64,000 nt of DNA. Origin: Streptomyces sp. JJ66. GTDB lineage: Bacteria; Actinomycetota; Actinomycetes; Streptomycetales; Streptomycetaceae. The stretch covers positions 35,398 through 99,397 of the forward strand of contig NZ_JAEVFI010000002.1 in assembly GCF_019303495.1 (NCBI RefSeq), written 5' to 3'. How positions within the stretch are numbered: the first letter of the stretch is position 1; each line of letters starts with the position of its first letter. The position numbers and the translations under genes are program-made. The notes beneath the pieces were generated by a model. It worked only from the letters and a program-made list of their open reading frames with translations. It searched no databases and was not told where the DNA came from. Shown here piece by piece: positions 8,839 to 15,871 of this stretch.

Positions 8839-10089
8839 TCACCGGTCGTCGCCGTGGCAGGCGTCGCCGTGGCTGTCGTCGCCGTGGCTGTCGTCTCCGT
8901 GGCACCGGCTGTCGCTGCTCGCTTCGGCTGCCAGGAGATCCACGAAGTCAACACCCTCGCGGGTGACGCCGAACACCTCCGCCCGCAGCTGGGTGCGCTC
9001 CGCCCACGCCCGGTGCGGTTTGACCTCGTTCATCTTGTTCGTATACGCCGAACGCAGCACTCCGCCTCCGGTGCGCTCCGGGCGGAGGATGTCGGTGGCG
9101 TCGCTGAACTCCTCGTGGCTGACGACCGACAGCGCGTGCACCAGCGTCACGTGCGAGGGGTGGATGCACGTCTTGCCCTGGAGCCCGTTGGCCCGGTCGA
9201 GCTGGATCTCGCGCAGCAGCCCGTCCATGTCGTGCGCGATCAGCTCGCGGCGCAGCTCCTCGGCCCCACGGAAGGTGAACGGGGAACTGCGCAGCTGCGG
9301 CTTGAACATGCGCTCGGAGAACCGGAAGTACTCCCACACCGGCCCGGTCACGGTGCAACCGGTGCTGTCGCTGCGGCCCAGCACGTTGACGACGTCGGCG
9401 ATGACGGTGGCGACCAGGCCGACGTCGTAGGCGGTGATGTGCGGCGTGCGGCGCAGGCCGTACACGGAGCAGAAGTCGGTGACGCCCAGGCGCAACGCCA
9501 ATATCCGGTCCCGGTACTTGGCCACGGCGCGCGCGATTCCGGCCAGCGTCTCCGGGCGTGACTCCAGGTACAGCAGCTCCGGCGACTCCAGCACCGGCAT
9601 CGCGAACAGCCGCCTGCCGCAGTCGGCTTCGGCGCGGGCCAGCGCCTCCAGGAACGGCATGCCGCGGTCCTCGGTGAACTTGGGCAGCACGAACCCGGAC
9701 AGGTGGCGCGTGCGGGGCCCGAGCCGGCTAACGATGCGGGTGATCTGCTCCGGTTGGCGCACCCGTACGAACAGCAGCGGCAGCGCGCGGGAGCCGTGCG
9801 GCGTGTCCGCCTGGTCCAGCTCGGCGAGCTGGCGGATCAGGTTCTCCTCGGCGTGCGGCACGTCGTCGTCCGCGATGGAGTCCTCCAGGCACAACACCAT
9901 GGAGACGACGCCACGAGCGGCCAGCTTCAGCACATCCCGGGCCAGGCGGGGGCGCGTCGCGGGGCTGTAGAGCGTCGCACCGAGGGCGACGGCCAGGAAG
10001 CGGGCGGGCGCGTCGGGGGTGAACTCCACGGGTTCCCGGTGGAACAGCGCACTTCGCACGGCTGGCGTCAAGTGCCCGAAGTGGCGCAT
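8839..10089 (-). CDS. HpcH/HpaI-family (citrate lyase-like) enzyme with a His/Asp repeat tail
   Basis: 416 residues; ATG at 10089 (an in-frame TTG lies directly before it). The body is a CitE/HpcH TIM barrel: LYSPATRPRL near the start, MVLCLEDSIADDDVPHAEEN with the acidic metal ligands, FVRVRQPEQ, VLPKFT, MPVLESPELLYLES with a metal-ligand Glu, RLGVTDFCSVYGLRR and GKTCIHPSHV. The family performs aldol or C-C lyase chemistry with a divalent metal, and a member is standard in Ter-linked biosynthetic operons. The last 21 residues are odd: four five-residue units of the type C/S-H-G-D-D/A, able to chelate metal. First gene of the operon, 56 bases before the PRTase gene. Confidence 0.85.
   Translation of the reverse strand: MRHFGHLTPAVRSALFHREPVEFTPDAPARFLAVALGATLYSPATRPRLARDVLKLAARGVVSMVLCLEDSIADDDVPHAEENLIRQLAELDQADTPHGSRALPLLFVRVRQPEQITRIVSRLGPRTRHLSGFVLPKFTEDRGMPFLEALARAEADCGRRLFAMPVLESPELLYLESRPETLAGIARAVAKYRDRILALRLGVTDFCSVYGLRRTPHITAYDVGLVATVIADVVNVLGRSDSTGCTVTGPVWEYFRFSERMFKPQLRSSPFTFRGAEELRRELIAHDMDGLLREIQLDRANGLQGKTCIHPSHVTLVHALSVVSHEEFSDATDILRPERTGGGVLRSAYTNKMNEVKPHRAWAERTQLRAEVFGVTREGVDFVDLLAAEASSDSRCHGDDSHGDDSHGDACHGDDR
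8842..8904 (-). repeat. 15-bp tandem repeat encoding a His/Asp-rich tail
   Basis: About four 15-bp units read on the minus strand as CHGDD, SHGDD, SHGDA and CHGDD, followed by one Arg codon and the stop. The related GTCACCGGTCG/GTCGCC words continue into the 56-bp gap before the PRTase gene, so the repeat has spread or been trimmed around the stop codon. Confidence 0.8.
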
Positions 10090-10314
10090 CAAACCCCCGT
10101 CTCAGGTGCGTCACCGGGCCTTCGCGGCGTCGCCCGGCCGGGTCATCGTACGTGCGGAACCCGACCATCAGTTCGCCCGCGCCCGAAGTCCACGTTACCG
10201 GAATGCTCCCTTCCGGCTCCCGTGCGGTGGAGGGATCGCCCCCGTCGCGGGCGGCGCCGCGCGGTGACCGCCCCCGGCTTGCCCGGCACGCGTACCCCGG
10301 CGGAGGATGGCCGT
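10090..10314. promoter_or_regulatory. Divergent control region between the biosynthetic operon and a terD gene
   Basis: A 225-bp gene-free stretch between oppositely oriented genes must hold both promoters. I see no confident -35/-10 pair. A ribosome site GGAGGA (10302-10307) belongs to the plus-strand terD gene. Confidence 0.4.
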
Positions 10315-11280
10315 ATGACGCAGGTGATGGCGAAGGGCTCCAACATCGAGTTGCGGTCAGCGACCGTGCAAGCGGTCCTGCGCTGGTCCGACGCCCACGG
10401 CGGACCGGACATCGACGTCTCCGCACTTCTGCTGGGCGCGGACGGACGCGTCCGGTCCGATGACGACTTCGTCTTCTACAACCAGCCCCGGCACCCCTCC
10501 GGGCTGATCCGGCACCTGGCCAAGAGGCGCGAACCGGAGGGCCTGACGGACACTCTCGAAGCCGACCTCACCTCGCTGGACGCCACCGTGGACCGCGTCA
10601 TGCTCACCGCCTCCGCCGACGGCGGAACGTTCGCCCAGCTCAGCGGCGGCCTGCGGCTGCTGCTGCGGGACGCCGCGAGCGGCGCGGGCGTGGCGCACTT
10701 CGACCTCCACCCGGAGACCGGCGAGGAGACGGCACTGCTGTGCGGCGAGCTGTACCGCCGGGGCGGCGGCTGGAAGTTCCGTGCCCTGGGCCAGGGCTAC
10801 AGCACCGGCCTGGTGGGCCTGGCGACGGCGTTCGGCGTCTTGGTGGACGATGACCCTGAGGACGCTGCGGGCGAGGCCACCGCGCACGCCGATACCGGCG
10901 CGCCGGAGCAGGGCACCGTGCCGCCCCCGCCGGGCGAGCCGGGCGTGCCCGACCCGGAGCCGGTGCCCCACCCCGGCCCGGAGCCCACCCCGCCGCCGGA
11001 ACCCGGCCCGCCACCGGAACCCGGCCCGCAGCCCGGTCCGCCGCCGGGCCCGGGTCCCGTGCCGCAGCCTCCGCCCCCGGCCGAGCCGCAGCCGGGCGGA
11101 CGCGGGCCGTACGGCTACCCGCAGCCCCCGGCGCACCCTCCGGTACCGGCACAGCAGCCGGGCTACGGCTATCCGCAGCCGGTGCCACCGCCCGCGCCCG
11201 CCCACGCGGGGTACGGCTACCCCCAGGCCGACCCGGCGTTCACGCTGCCGCCACAGGGGCCGCAGTTCGCCGGGCGCTGA
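10315..11280 (+). CDS. TerD-family protein with long Pro-rich C-terminal tail
   Basis: 321 residues; ATG at 10315 with GGAGGA 7 bases upstream. Residues about 1-180 are a TerD domain: KGSNIEL, the acidic calcium-binding loop DIDVSALLLGADGRV, DDDFVFYNQ, and the end motif GELYRRGGGWKFRALGQGY. The remainder (about 190-321) is Pro/Gly/Glu-rich, first PEPxP-type, then YGYPQP motifs repeated about four times (GPYGYPQPP, GYGYPQPV, GYGYPQAD), resembling flexible phase-separating or adaptor tails. TerD proteins bind calcium and act in stress or tellurite response. It diverges from the biosynthetic operon at 10089, supporting one functional locus. Confidence 0.85.
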   Translation: MTQVMAKGSNIELRSATVQAVLRWSDAHGGPDIDVSALLLGADGRVRSDDDFVFYNQPRHPSGLIRHLAKRREPEGLTDTLEADLTSLDATVDRVMLTASADGGTFAQLSGGLRLLLRDAASGAGVAHFDLHPETGEETALLCGELYRRGGGWKFRALGQGYSTGLVGLATAFGVLVDDDPEDAAGEATAHADTGAPEQGTVPPPPGEPGVPDPEPVPHPGPEPTPPPEPGPPPEPGPQPGPPPGPGPVPQPPPPAEPQPGGRGPYGYPQPPAHPPVPAQQPGYGYPQPVPPPAPAHAGYGYPQADPAFTLPPQGPQFAGR

Positions 11281-11298
11281 GGCGGGCGTTCGCCCGCC
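11281..11298 (+). terminator. Terminator after the Pro-rich terD gene
   Basis: GGCGGGCG (11281-11288) and CGCCCGCC (11291-11298) form a perfect 8-bp stem with a 2-base spacer, directly after the TGA at 11280. Confidence 0.6.
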
Positions 11299-11400
11299 GC
11301 GCGCCGGGGCCGCTCCCGCCCCGGGCGCCGGGCCGCTTCCCGCCCAGGCGCCCAGGCCGCTCCTCCGGTCGGCGCCGAAACCGTGCGGCCGCCGGGCCGG

Positions 11401-12234
11401 TCAGCGCCGCGACGTCGGCTTGTAGCCGCGCCCCCAGGTCAGGCCCCAGCCGTAGAGCCGGTCAAGATCCGCCTGGAAGCCGTAGACGTAGCGGGCCTCA
11501 CGGCGGGCGATCAGGTCGCCGTTCTTGTCGCGCTCGATCATCAGCACGGCGCAGGAGCGGGCCTCCGGTGCCCGCTCGGATAGCCCGACCTCGATGTGCG
11601 GCCCGTTGCCCGGGACGAGCGTCACCACCGCCTGCGTACGGTCGAAGGCGGGCGTGCCGTCGTAGATGTAGACGAAGAACAGCAGGCGGCCGATCTCGTC
11701 GGCGTGGTCGAGGTTGACGTAGATCGTCTCGCCGGAGCCGGAACCGAAGCGGTCGTCGCCGCTGAGCTTGAGGTACGGGGGGTCGTGCAGGTCACCGAGG
11801 AAGTCACCCAGCGGCTGGACGACGCCCTTGCTGCCGTCCTTCAGCTCGTACATGCACGCCAGGTCCAGGTCCACGTTGACCATGCCCTGGCGATGGCCGT
11901 TCACCGGCTGCGGTTTGAGCAGCTGGCCGGGGTTGCGCAGCAGACTGGGGCGGGGCGGGCGGTCGTTCAGGTCCGAGCTGCGCATCTGCCAGGACAGGTT
12001 GACGCGCATCGTGCCGCTGTCGGCTCCCTGCTGGGTGAGCGAGATCTTCGGGTAGCGGCGGGTCAGCTCAACCGCGTACGTGGAGGGGCCGCCCACCGTG
12101 GCGAATCTCGGGTCCCTGCGGCCCCGCCCGGCGGTCCACCAGTGCTCCCACAGCGAGACCATCAGCTGCCCCCAATCCGTGTCCGGACACACCTGTGCGG
12201 GGCGGCCGCCCGCCGTCGGACGGCTGCCCCGCAC
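11401..12234 (-). CDS. terA: TerA-like tellurium-resistance/stress protein
   Basis: 277 residues from a GTG at 12234. The C-terminal two thirds matches TerA: VDLDLACMYELKDGSKGVVQ, then GDDRFGSGSGETIYVNLD (a calcium-type acidic loop), RLLFFVYIYDGTPAF and the end motif VYGFQADLDRLYGWGLTWGRG. TerA belongs to the TerD superfamily and acts with TerD/TerB/TerC proteins at the membrane in stress tolerance. The N-terminal 45 residues (WGQLMVSLWEHWWTAGRGRR) are not part of the core domain. It lies 48 bases downstream of the DUF475 gene on the same strand, so the two are probably one transcript. The GTG start lacks a strong ribosome site, so the true start could be internal. Confidence 0.75.
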   Translation of the reverse strand: MRGSRPTAGGRPAQVCPDTDWGQLMVSLWEHWWTAGRGRRDPRFATVGGPSTYAVELTRRYPKISLTQQGADSGTMRVNLSWQMRSSDLNDRPPRPSLLRNPGQLLKPQPVNGHRQGMVNVDLDLACMYELKDGSKGVVQPLGDFLGDLHDPPYLKLSGDDRFGSGSGETIYVNLDHADEIGRLLFFVYIYDGTPAFDRTQAVVTLVPGNGPHIEVGLSERAPEARSCAVLMIERDKNGDLIARREARYVYGFQADLDRLYGWGLTWGRGYKPTSRR

Positions 12235-12282
12235 TGAGACTTCCGCAATCAGGGTGCCGTGACACCCCGGTTCATCCGCTGT

Positions 12283-13434
12283 TCACACTCCCGAGGTGAC
12301 CGCGGTCTTCTCCTGCGAACCTCCCTCTTCACCCCTGTCACTGGGGTCCCGGTGGAGCTTGTTCCAGCGCAGCGACGAGTAGAACGACAGGCCGATCAGC
12401 GTGACGCCCAGCAGGCCGGTGATCACCTCGTTGATCTCATAGCGCACGGTGATCAGCAGGATGGTGGCCAGGGCGCCGATCGCGTAGTGCGCCCCGTGCT
12501 CCAGGAAGACGTACTCGTCCAGCGTGCCCTGGCGGACCAGGTAGACGGTCAGCGAACGCACGTACATCGCACCGATGCCCAGCCCCAGCGCCATCCAGAA
12601 GATGTGGTTGGTGATGGCGAACGCGCCGATCACGCCGTCGAAGGAGAACGAGGCGTCCAGCACCTCCAGGTAGAGGAAGAGGAAGAAGGCCGCTTTGCCG
12701 CCGACGCCGACCGCGCTCACCTGCTTGCCGGACCGGCGCGCCGCCTCCTCGCGCTCGTCCTCGCGCTCCTCTTCCTGCTCCAGCTTGTTCTCGAAGAACC
12801 CGGAGAGCCCGCCCACGACGAGGTAGGTGATCAGACCGGCCACTCCGGCCAGCAGCACCGTCGAGGTCTTGTCCGCGTGCCCGTCGTACTGGTGGGCGTG
12901 GGGCGCGAGGAAGCTCGCCGTCAGCAGCAGGGTGATCAGCGCGAGGGCCACCGCGGCGCCGTCCACCCCCCTCAGCTTGGCCAGGGGCCGTTCCAGCCAC
13001 GGGACCCACTGGTGCTCGCGCTCCGCGAAGAGGAAGTTGAGGAAGATCATGAGCAGGAACATGCCGCCGAAGGCCGCGATCGAGGGGTGCGCGTCGGTGA
13101 CCATCTGCTCGTAGGTCTCCGGCTCGCTCATCGCGAGATCGACCGCCTCGATGGGGCCCACACCCGCGGTGACGGCGACGATGGCCACGGGGAAGATCAA
13201 CCGCATACCGAAGACGGCGATGAGAATGCCGATGGTGAGGAAGATCTTCTGCCAGAAGGCGTTCATCCGCTTCAGCACACCGGCGTTGACCACGGCGTTG
13301 TCGAACGACAGCGAGATCTCCAGGATCGAGAGGATCGCCACGATGGCGAAGCCCTCCCACCCCCACAGGAGCGCCGCCGTGGCGAGCCCCGCGATGGTGA
13401 CGCCGAAGGACCACCCGAACGTTCTCAGAATCAC
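12283..13434 (-). CDS. DUF475/TerC-superfamily membrane protein
   Basis: 383 residues, GTG at 13434. At least eight hydrophobic segments. The TerC-like signature is present twice: EISLSFDNAVVNAGVL in the first half and EVLDASFSFDGVIGAFAI in the second, each with acidic residues inside a membrane helix that probably coordinate a metal ion. Between the halves is a highly charged cytoplasmic segment (EEEREDEREEAARR). DUF475 proteins belong to the TerC superfamily, proposed membrane partners of TerD-type proteins and implicated in metal handling. Probable operon with the TerA-like gene. The assignment is firm at family level; the transported ion, if any, is unknown. Confidence 0.9.
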   Translation of the reverse strand: MILRTFGWSFGVTIAGLATAALLWGWEGFAIVAILSILEISLSFDNAVVNAGVLKRMNAFWQKIFLTIGILIAVFGMRLIFPVAIVAVTAGVGPIEAVDLAMSEPETYEQMVTDAHPSIAAFGGMFLLMIFLNFLFAEREHQWVPWLERPLAKLRGVDGAAVALALITLLLTASFLAPHAHQYDGHADKTSTVLLAGVAGLITYLVVGGLSGFFENKLEQEEEREDEREEAARRSGKQVSAVGVGGKAAFFLFLYLEVLDASFSFDGVIGAFAITNHIFWMALGLGIGAMYVRSLTVYLVRQGTLDEYVFLEHGAHYAIGALATILLITVRYEINEVITGLLGVTLIGLSFYSSLRWNKLHRDPSDRGEEGGSQEKTAVTSGV

Positions 13435-13507
13435 TGCTTACCTCGTCTCCTCGCACGGAGCCCTCCGTGCGCCCGGCGTGCGGCCGGTCCGCAAGCGACG
13501 GACCTGG

Positions 13508-13645
13508 TCACTTGACGTCGCCGCCGAAGTCTAGGGCGGTCCCCCGCACGCCGGACGCCTGCCCCCTGGCTGAGGCCCGGAACTGGCACCCGGCACCGGG
13601 CCAGTACCGCTCACCGGAAGACCATGGCGGTTTCGGCAGACGCGC
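13508..13645 (-). pseudogene. Relic of a second terD (C-terminal end)
   Basis: Read on the minus strand, this segment reproduces the end of TerD in two frames. AETAMVF in one frame matches the intact gene's TETAMVF; a frame change then gives YWPGAGCQFRASARGQASG and VRGTALDFGGDVK, which align with [19 protein letters not shown] and [12 protein letters not shown] of the neighbour at 13704-14279. DNA similarity is also visible directly. No N-terminal part is present between 13646 and the terminator of the intact gene. It is a decayed duplicate or a remnant of a tandem terD pair. Confidence 0.75.
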
Positions 13646-13656
13646 TCCCGCAGAAC

Positions 13657-13695
13657 GGCACCGCGCACCGCCGGACTCGGGCGGCGCACGGTGCC
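13657..13695 (-). terminator. Terminator of the terD gene
   Basis: GGCACCGCGCACCGCC (13657-13672) and GGCGGCGCACGGTGCC (13680-13695) pair with two mismatches around a 7-base loop, 8 bases beyond the terD stop codon. Confidence 0.65.
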
Positions 13696-13703
13696 CGGTG
13701 TCA

Positions 13704-14279
13704 TCAGACGTTGACGCCGAAGTCCTGCGCGATGCCCCGGAGCCCGGAGGCGTAGCCCTGGCCGATAGCCCGGAACTTCCACTCGCCGCCGTGCCGGTAC
13801 AGCTCGCCGAAGACCATCGCGGTCTCGGTGGAGGCGTCCTCGGTGAGGTCGTAACGGGCCAGCTCGCGGCCGTCGGACTGATCGACGACGCGGATGTAGG
13901 CGTTGCGGACCTGGCCGAAGCTCTGCTGCCGCGTCTCCGCCTCGTAGATGGAGACGGGGAAGACGATCTTTTCGACGTCCGCCGGGACCGAGACGAGGTT
14001 GACCTTGATCGCCTCGTCGTCCCCCTCGCCCTCACCGGTGAGGTTGTCCCCGGTGTGCTCCACCGAGCCGTCGGGGCTGGTGAGGTTGTTGAAGAAGACG
14101 AAGTGCTCGTCGCTGAGCACCTTGCCCTGGCTGGTGGTCAGCAGGGCGCTGGCGTCCAGGTCGAAGTCCGCGCCGGTGGTGGTGCGGGCGTCCCAGCCCA
14201 GGCCCACCAGGACGGCGGTCAGGTTCGGGGCTTCCTTGGTCAGCGAGACGTTGCCGCCCTTGCTGAGGCTGACTCCCAC
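13704..14279 (-). CDS. terD: TerD-family calcium-binding stress protein
   Basis: 191 residues, the usual size of TerD. GTG at 14279 with GGAGGAC upstream. The protein starts [18 protein letters not shown] and contains [15 protein letters not shown] (first Ca-binding site), [20 protein letters not shown] (second acidic site), VFPVSIYEA and a C-terminus [20 protein letters not shown], all typical. TerD-type proteins bind calcium and are linked to tellurite and oxidative tolerance and, in Streptomyces, to differentiation. It is preceded by the peroxiredoxin gene on the same strand (124 bases) and followed by a clear terminator, then a terD relic. Confidence 0.95.
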   Translation of the reverse strand: MGVSLSKGGNVSLTKEAPNLTAVLVGLGWDARTTTGADFDLDASALLTTSQGKVLSDEHFVFFNNLTSPDGSVEHTGDNLTGEGEGDDEAIKVNLVSVPADVEKIVFPVSIYEAETRQQSFGQVRNAYIRVVDQSDGRELARYDLTEDASTETAMVFGELYRHGGEWKFRAIGQGYASGLRGIAQDFGVNV

Positions 14280-14403
14280 GAGTCCTCCAGATAGATCACG
14301 GGAGGAGCAGCTCCGCCGCCCCTCGATGCCGGGTGCGAATCAGTCGGTGTCGGGTGCCGCCCTGCTCAACGCTCGGGGCGCCGGTGACGGTTCCCGGCAC
14401 GCG

Positions 14404-14862
14404 TCACAGCGCCGCCAGCGCCTCGGTGTACTCGCGCAGGTCACGGGCGTCGGGCAGACCGTTGACGACGGTCCAGCGCACCACGCCCTCCTTGTCGATG
14501 ATGAAGGTGCCGCGCACCGCGCAGCCCTTCTCCTCGTCGAAGACCTCGTAGGCGCGGGAGACCGCACCGTGCGGCCAGAAGTCCGACAGCAGCGGGTATC
14601 CGAGCTGCTCCTGCTCGGCGAAGACGCGCAGCGCGAAGGGGGAGTCGTTGGAGACGGCCAGCAGCTGCACGTCGTCGTTGACGAAGCGCGGCAGCTCGTC
14701 CCGCAGCGCGCACAGCTCGCCCGTGCACACGCCGGTGAAGGCGAACGGGTAGAAGAGCAGGACGACGTTCTTACGGCCGCGGTAGTCGGCGAGCGAGACG
14801 CTCTCGCCGTGCTGGTTCTTCAGCTGGAAGTCCGGGGCCTTGGTTCCGACGGCGAGCGCCAT
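14404..14862 (-). CDS. Peroxiredoxin, AhpE/Bcp type
   Basis: 152 residues; ATG at 14862 with GGAGGATC upstream. The thioredoxin-fold motif FYPFAFTGVCTGELCALRD carries the peroxidatic Cys at 46, followed by a second Cys at 51; DFWPHGAVSRAYEVF and RGTFIIDKEGVVRW complete the AhpE-like core. It reduces hydroperoxides using thiol donors such as mycothiol/mycoredoxin in actinomycetes. Because C51 follows the peroxidatic Cys by five residues, it may be an atypical 2-Cys type; the sequence alone does not settle this. Between DUF3052 and terD, all on the minus strand, the context is stress defence. Confidence 0.9.
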   Translation of the reverse strand: MALAVGTKAPDFQLKNQHGESVSLADYRGRKNVVLLFYPFAFTGVCTGELCALRDELPRFVNDDVQLLAVSNDSPFALRVFAEQEQLGYPLLSDFWPHGAVSRAYEVFDEEKGCAVRGTFIIDKEGVVRWTVVNGLPDARDLREYTEALAAL

Positions 14863-14935
14863 GGTGGTGTGATCCTCCGTGGTAGGAGCTGCTGATCGTG
14901 CGCCCACCTTATGCCCATGGCCTCACCGTGCGCCG

Positions 14936-14968
14936 CCGGGCCGGGCGGTCCGCGACCGCCCGGCCCGG
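14936..14968 (-). terminator. Terminator of the DUF3052 gene
   Basis: CCGGGCCGGGCGGTC (14936-14950) and GACCGCCCGGCCCGG (14954-14968) form a perfect 15-bp stem with loop CGC, 19 bases beyond the DUF3052 stop. Confidence 0.75.
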
Positions 14969-14987
14969 TTTCGTCCCGGCGCCGCGA

Positions 14988-15428
14988 TCAGCTCTTGCCC
15001 GCGCGGCTGGTCTTGGGGGTGACCAGACGGCTGCCGGTCCAGTCCTTGCCGATGTTCATGGGCTTGGTCTGCTGCAGGCCCGCCGTCTGGGCGGCCTCGC
15101 CGATGTCACTCGCCTCGACGTAGCCATCCCGGCCCGTCTTGGGCGTCATCAGCCAGATCGGTGCTCCGTCGTCAACCAGCGAGACGGCGTCCACCAGCGC
15201 GTCCGTCAGGTCGCCGTCGTCCTCGCGGAACCACAGCACCACGGCGTCAGCCAGGTCGTCGTACTCCTCGTCGACCAGCTCCGTGCCCGTGATGGCCTCG
15301 ATGCCCTCGCGAAGTGACTGCTCGGTGTCGTCGTCGAAGCCGAGCTCCTGGACCACCTGTCCGGGCTGGAAACCCAGCCTTGCGGCGGGGTTGGTCCGCT
15401 CCTCCGCGTGGTCCGCGGTCGCGCTCAC
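14988..15428 (-). CDS. DUF3052 domain protein
   Basis: 146 residues; GTG at 15428 with AGGAGG 7 bases upstream. The sequence (RLGFQPGQVVQELGFDDDTEQSLREGIEAI, then a very acidic stretch, VVLWFREDDGDLTDALVDAV, IWLMTPKTGRDGYVEASDIGEAAQTAGLQQT) matches the conserved actinobacterial DUF3052 family, small acidic cytoplasmic proteins of unknown biochemical role that usually sit beside aceE. Here it diverges from aceE across a 443-bp region. Followed by a strong terminator. Family certain, function unknown. Confidence 0.9.
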   Translation of the reverse strand: MSATADHAEERTNPAARLGFQPGQVVQELGFDDDTEQSLREGIEAITGTELVDEEYDDLADAVVLWFREDDGDLTDALVDAVSLVDDGAPIWLMTPKTGRDGYVEASDIGEAAQTAGLQQTKPMNIGKDWTGSRLVTPKTSRAGKS

Positions 15429-15871
15429 GGATTGCCTCCTGTCATGGTTCGAACGTATCGGGGTCCTCGCGGGTGCGCGAGGTACGTGAGGTACTTGGCC
15501 GTAGTCCACACGTGCCGGGCGAATCGCGCAAGTACCCGGCCTTCCGGGGAAGCCCAAACGGTGACGTGTCGCCACGCCCGCCGACCCCTGCGGCCAGCCG
15601 CCCGAAACCCCTGGTAGCGCGGCCGCAAGGCCGCCGGTGCGGGGACGGGCCACGTGTCGGTCCGCTACCCGTCCGCCAGCGAACCATGGGCGAGGTGGGC
15701 GTAAGGTTGCGATTTGGCCGACCGGTGCGGCCGGCCCGCGCGTGCCCCTGCACGTCACGCCACGGCCCTGCGGCGGTTACCTCCCGGTAGAGGTGACGCG
15801 CGGGGTCCAGCGGTGGACGATGGAGTCGGCGCGACACCACCAGAGCACTTACCGAGCAGCGAAGGAACAGC
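15429..15871. promoter_or_regulatory. Divergent control region between DUF3052 and aceE
   Basis: 443 bases without a supported gene. It holds GTTCGAAC (15447-15454), a hairpin CCTCGCG/CGCGAGG with a 4-base loop (15465-15482), duplicated GAGGTAC words, and GCGGCC-gcaa-GGCCGC (about 15618-15633). The hairpin lies close upstream of the DUF3052 start, so it could be an operator. The aceE ribosome site is GAAGGAA just before 15872. No firm promoter boxes. Confidence 0.45.

Noticed and set aside
6440-9430. A 996-codon plus-strand open frame across the PRTase and aldolase genes
   Set aside because: It is the opposite-strand shadow of GC-rich genes, with Gly/Val/Arg-biased low-complexity content, no recognisable domains and no ribosome site.
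5574-14279. A mobile tellurite-resistance island
   Set aside because: No integrase, transposase, tRNA junction or base-composition break; the neighbours (DUF3052, aceE) are core genes, so it looks chromosomal.
15447-15454. GTTCGAAC as part of a tRNA T-loop
   Set aside because: The flanking bases do not make cloverleaf stems; it is probably only a palindrome near the DUF3052 promoter.
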